From the NCBI GenBank assembly GCA_964465015.1, contig CAYXHP010000154.1, forward strand, positions 1-17,402: a stretch of DNA of 17,402 bases, read 5' to 3'. Numbering within the stretch: position 1 is the first letter of the stretch; the number at the start of each line of letters is the position of its first letter. This document shows positions 15,901 through 17,402 of this stretch, piece by piece. The translations under genes were made by a program, and so were the position numbers. The notes below the pieces were generated by a model. It was not told where the DNA came from. It did no database searches and saw nothing but the letters and a program-made list of their open reading frames with translations. Source of the DNA: Humimonas sp964465015 (GTDB taxonomy: Bacteria; Gemmatimonadota; Gemmatimonadetes; Palauibacterales; Palauibacteraceae).

Positions 15901-16186
15901 CCTGGGCGTCGAAGACCGGCTTCCAGTTCAGACCGGCATCCGTCGTCTTCCACACCCCCCCATCGGCCGCCCCCGTGTAAGCGACATCCGGGTCGCCCGG
16001 CACCCCCACGATGGACGAGACCCGGTTGCCGGCGGGCCCCACGGTGCGGAAGTGGAGCTGCGAGAACTCGGCCGTGTCCGATGCGGCGGGCGCCTGGGCC
16101 CGGAGCGGCGCACCGGAGAGCAGCAGGCCGGCGATCGTGGCGAGGACGGGAAGAACGTGGTTCGCTGACGCGGAGCGGTGGATCAC
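12935..16186 (-). CDS. Secreted sortilin/VPS10-like beta-propeller protein (complete)
   Basis: This 1083-residue exported protein has a signal peptide (about 1-32: basic start, hydrophobic core VLPVLATIAGLLLSG, cleavage after AQA). Asp-box motifs recur at 81-88 (TTDAGLNW), 136-143, 187-194 (TEDGGKSW), 245-252 (SHDGGESW), 296-303, 543-550 (TTDGGQSW), 609-616 and 709-717. This gives a two-propeller, sortilin-like array that ends in YGRGIWILDD (746-755). An FlgD/Ig-like sandwich follows (NRVWWDLRY, 843-851) and a helical tail (about 920-1080). GTG 16186 is the start because AGGAGG (16192-16197) lies five bases upstream and the signal peptide begins there; the in-frame extension to 16348 is not supported. 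Family members are abundant in Gemmatimonadota and Acidobacteriota. A protein- or glycan-binding role is likely, the ligand unknown. It is paralogous to the truncated gene at 1-1488. Confidence 0.93.
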   Translation of the reverse strand: MIHRSASANHVLPVLATIAGLLLSGAPLRAQAPAASDTAEFSQLHFRTVGPAGNRVSSIVGVPGDPDVAYTGAADGGVWKTTDAGLNWKPVFDAQDVSPVGALAIAPSAHNEVWAGTGETWLIRPYYSMGDGIYKSTDAGRNWKNVGLDSTGHIGRIVVDPHDRNRVFACALGQVFRTSTHQGVYRTEDGGKSWKKVLFVNDSTGCSELSMDPQDPNTLFAGMWQVQYRRWGIYSGGTGSGVYVSHDGGESWKKLVGDGLPAADHPLGRVAVQVAPSDPERVYALVEDSTPELFRSADGGAHWKLVNRSHIPDERPPYYTRFAVSPNNENLLYFPSVSFSISRDGGETLYVPTYDGSDSTGIASAGGDTHDIWIDPTNPDRILVAGDQGPSLSLDHGHSYHHVILPVAQMYHVATDNAVPYHVLGNKQDGPSYRGPSRTLGTGGFGSSVISVSDWTTSAGCEDGFLVADPTDPNVLWGGCDNGRLDRLDLKDRSERDVTVWPVSGLGWAPKHMKYRWDWNFPIAIDPLDHERVYVGSQMVHMTTDGGQSWKVISPDLTRDDSTHEDNSGGLIYDNLVTYDGATVYAIAPSPVKEGVIWVGSDDGLVHVTTDGGAHWADVTKNMRGPGPWGIIWQIAPSRFDSATAWVTVNRENMGDYDPYVYETRDFGKSWKLISAGLPKTVNGTVNTVVQDPVRKDMLYAGTNTGIYFTPDDGTHWTRLRSNFPSTLVSWLTIQPTFDDLVIGTYGRGIWILDDISPLRSLDRAEGQSVYLFSPRAAYRFRHTADGREPPEGSQVEGENPPYGADLNFWLDAATKDSVSIAILGANGDTIRTLRAAGKKGLNRVWWDLRYEDAKKISFLTPPPDAPWAEAKRKYSAYGIDAPEPGPIVEPGTYTVKLSAAGRSLTGSLVVRPDPHSPGTASSIHDQVAFLLQVRGEIDSVADMVNHLERTRRQLLDLESVLSKGAAGDTSVLAAARKLGKEAVDIEGRLVDVRTTGRSEDIFWHPMQLYGRLSWLITEMDGSAGTGSGGNDQGPTAQQQAVNQEFGKEIEAVARSYRTFLDTDTPAFNAALAKAGLHAAIEP

Positions 16187-16191
16187 GGGAG

Positions 16192-16200
16192 CCTCCTCTC
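16192..16200 (-). promoter_or_regulatory. Ribosome-binding site fixing the sortilin-like start
   Basis: The minus strand reads GAGAGGAGG, five bases before GTG 16186. It selects the start that leaves a proper signal peptide and rejects the 54-residue Arg/Pro-rich extension from 16348. Confidence 0.75.
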
Positions 16201-16453
16201 CCCGGATCGGCGGGCACGCGGACTTCTCGCGCCGTCGAGGCACGGGTGGTCGAGGGATGCGCCGCGCGGGGCGCGGCGAGAGCTGTGGCTGGAGAGGGAC
16301 CGTGGGAGTGGGGCGGCCGGGCCGCCATGGCTCGCTGAGAACGTCCACAGGCGCGATGGGCTACGCGACAACGCCGTCGAGGCCTCCCGAAACGAGTCGT
16401 ACCACGATCCGAAGCGCGGAACCTATCGGCGTCCCGGTCCGGCCCGCAACGGC

Positions 16454-16490
16454 GAGGCCCCGGTCGACAACGAAGGTCGACCGGGGCCTC
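16454..16490 (-). terminator. Strong hairpin downstream of rpmA
   Basis: A perfect 15-base inverted repeat (GAGGCCCCGGTCGAC at 16454-16468, its complement at 16476-16490) encloses a 7-base loop, 64 bases after the rpmA stop. Neither side has a T-tract, so it is either a terminator of the U-less kind seen in GC-rich genomes or a 3'-end stabilising structure for the L21-L27 message. Confidence 0.65.
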
Positions 16491-16553
16491 ATCCGCGGCT
16501 CCGTCTCGGAGCGTCCGCGCGCGGCCGCGATCCGGCGGCGCGCTCCGGGCACT

Positions 16554-16811
16554 CTAGGCCTCGGGCACCACGCTCACGAACTTGCGTCCGCCGCGACGGG
16601 TCATGAACGTGACGATCCCGTCCTGAAGAGCGAAGAGCGTGTCGTCCTTGCCCCGGCCGACGTTGCGGCCCGGGTGGATCGGCGTGCCGCGCTGACGGAC
16701 CAGGATGTGCCCGGCCCGAACGCGTTCCCCGCCGTACTTCTTCACGCCCAGGTAGTTCGGCTTGCTGTCCCGGCCGTTCCGGGTCGAGCCGAGTCCCTTC
16801 TTGTGCGCCAT
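16554..16811 (-). CDS. rpmA: 50S ribosomal protein L27
   Basis: This 85-residue protein is a full-length bL27, a component of the large subunit whose N-terminus reaches the peptidyl-transferase centre. It begins MAHKKGLGSTRNGRDS and contains HILVRQRGTPIHPGRNVGRG and DTLFALQDGIVTF, all characteristic. There is no N-terminal extension of the kind cleaved in Firmicutes. ATG 16811 is used because the family starts there and GAGGG at 16820-16824, inside the last codons of rplU, lies eight bases upstream. A longer in-frame extension to 16874 is antisense-like noise within rplU. It follows rplU by four bases; obgE, often next in this cluster, is absent. Confidence 0.98.
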   Translation of the reverse strand: MAHKKGLGSTRNGRDSKPNYLGVKKYGGERVRAGHILVRQRGTPIHPGRNVGRGKDDTLFALQDGIVTFMTRRGGRKFVSVVPEA

Positions 16812-16815
16812 GCCG

Positions 16816-17402
16816 CTATCCCTCGTCTCGTGCCTTGATGGCCTTCTCCACGTCCGACTTGAGGACCCGTCCATCCTTCCCGGTGCCCTTCACCGCCGAG
16901 ATGTCGAGGCCGTTCTCCCTGGCAAGCTCGGCCGCCGCGGGCGTGATCTCCGCCTCGGCGATCGCCTGCTCCACGACCTCTTCGGCCGCGGGCCCCTTCG
17001 ACGCGGCCGGCTTCCCGGCCGGGGCCGCCTCCGCCTTCGCGGCCTTGCCGGCCTTCGGGGCCTCGGCCACGGGCTCCGCCGTCTTCTTGCGCGGCTTCGC
17101 GGCGCCCTTCCCACCGCCCAGCGTGATGTCGACCACCACGACCTCGGTGTAGGCCTGCCGGTGACCCTGCTTGCGGCGGTAGTTCTTCCGCCGCTTCATC
17201 TTGAATACGACGACCTTCTCGCCCTTTCCGTGGCGCACCACCTCGGTGGCCACCTCGGCTCCCTCCACCGAGGGCCTGCCGACGACCACCTCGCCGTCCT
17301 GGTCGGTCAGGAGGACGTCGTCGAACACCACCCGATCGCCGGGCTCGGCGTCCAGACTGGGGAGCCTGAGGGTCGCGCCGGGCTCGGCGCGCCATTGCTT
17401 GC
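16816..17402 (-). CDS. rplU: 50S ribosomal protein L21 with C-terminal E3-binding domain (5' truncated)
   Basis: The gene runs off the window edge; 194 residues are visible, starting KQWRAEPGATLRLPSL, so only about ten N-terminal residues are missing. The L21 core occupies the first about 93 visible residues, with GDRVVFDDVLL, VVVFKMKRRKNYRRKQGHRQ and YTEVVVVDI typical of bL21. An Ala/Lys/Pro-rich linker follows (about 97-139), resembling lipoyl-domain linkers. The end (about 152-190) reads ITPAAAELARENGLDISAVK then GTGKDGRVLKSDVEKAI, which fits the peripheral-subunit-binding (E3-binding) domain of 2-oxoacid dehydrogenase E2 proteins. L21 is normally about 100 residues. The stop is four bases before rpmA, whose ribosome-binding site lies inside this gene. 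Whether the added domain binds a dehydrogenase, RNA or something else is unknown. Confidence 0.95.
   Translation of the reverse strand, partial: KQWRAEPGATLRLPSLDAEPGDRVVFDDVLLTDQDGEVVVGRPSVEGAEVATEVVRHGKGEKVVVFKMKRRKNYRRKQGHRQAYTEVVVVDITLGGGKGAAKPRKKTAEPVAEAPKAGKAAKAEAAPAGKPAASKGPAAEEVVEQAIAEAEITPAAAELARENGLDISAVKGTGKDGRVLKSDVEKAIKARDEG

Larger units (their letters stand above)
16187..16553. other. Noncoding region between rpmA and the sortilin-like gene
   Basis: No credible gene lies in these 367 bases; short open frames on both strands lack ribosome-binding sites and cross hairpins. Dyads are GCCGCGC-ggg-GCGCGGC (16261-16277), GGCGGCC-g-GGCCGCC (16312-16326) and the long stem at 16454-16490. 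A promoter for the sortilin-like gene should lie between about 16200 and 16450 on the minus strand, but I could not find a convincing -35/-10 pair. Confidence 0.55.

Noticed and set aside
12953..16168. A 1071-residue open frame on the plus strand, antisense to the sortilin-like gene
   Set aside because: It mirrors a gene with signal peptide and clear domains on the other strand. Long antisense frames are expected when third codon positions are nearly all G or C, and its product (His/Arg/Val/Gly-rich) has no recognisable domain.
16187..16348. A 54-residue N-terminal extension of the sortilin-like protein
   Set aside because: It is Arg/Pro-rich, would bury the signal peptide, and a strong ribosome-binding site points to GTG 16186.

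Overview
The window comes from a very GC-rich bacterial chromosome (about 70% G+C by eye, with G/C at most third codon positions). Large secreted sortilin/VPS10-type beta-propeller proteins occur twice, a permease resembles the ADOP (acidobacterial duplicated orphan permease) family, and there is a FloA/NfeD pair. That mix suggests Gemmatimonadota, Acidobacteriota or a related soil or sediment lineage. The assignment is inference from gene content; no rRNA or tRNA gene is present to confirm it.

Layout. (1) 1-1724, plus strand: the 3' end of a sortilin-like secreted protein, translationally coupled to a small unrecognised 78-aa protein. (2) 1721-4105, minus strand: a membrane-microdomain operon, read from the right as nfeD (without its protease domain), floA, then a single-span membrane protein. 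It converges on the first unit so tightly that the two stop codons share one CTAG. (3) 4106-4360: a divergent control region with dyad symmetry and weak promoter-like elements. (4) 4361-10965, plus strand: a seven-gene acyl-CoA catabolic operon: crotonase-family hydratase, aldehyde dehydrogenase, beta-ketoadipyl-type thiolase, PaaG-like isomerase, GNAT acetyltransferase, 3-hydroxyacyl-CoA dehydrogenase, second hydratase. (5) 10922-12847, plus strand: a divergent FtsX/MacB-type permease overlapping the last catabolic gene. (6) 12935-16186, minus strand: a complete 1083-aa secreted sortilin-like protein, paralogous to the one at the left edge. (7) 16187-16553: noncoding DNA with several hairpins, including a perfect 15-bp stem behind rpmA. 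(8) 16554-17402, minus strand: rplU-rpmA (ribosomal proteins L21 and L27). L21 is cut by the window edge and carries an unusual C-terminal E3-binding (peripheral-subunit-binding) domain.

How the genes work together. The central operon contains every activity for a round of beta-oxidation of an acyl-CoA or dicarboxyl-CoA (two hydratases, dehydrogenase, thiolase), plus a double-bond isomerase and an aldehyde dehydrogenase. The thiolase and isomerase are closest in motif content to PaaJ/PcaF and PaaG. The set therefore looks like a lower phenylacetate-type pathway in which the fused PaaZ is replaced by separate enzymes. The ring-attacking epoxidase (paaABCDE) and the CoA ligase (paaK) are not in this window, so the substrate is a hypothesis. 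NfeD and FloA are expected to act together in membrane domain organisation. The sortilin-like proteins are exported and of unknown substrate.

The observations most worth following are the L21/E3-binding-domain fusion, the triplicated stop-codon/ribosome-binding-site repeat at 9209-9300, the acetyltransferase inside the catabolic operon, the protease-less NfeD beside FloA, and an AT-rich island inside floA.
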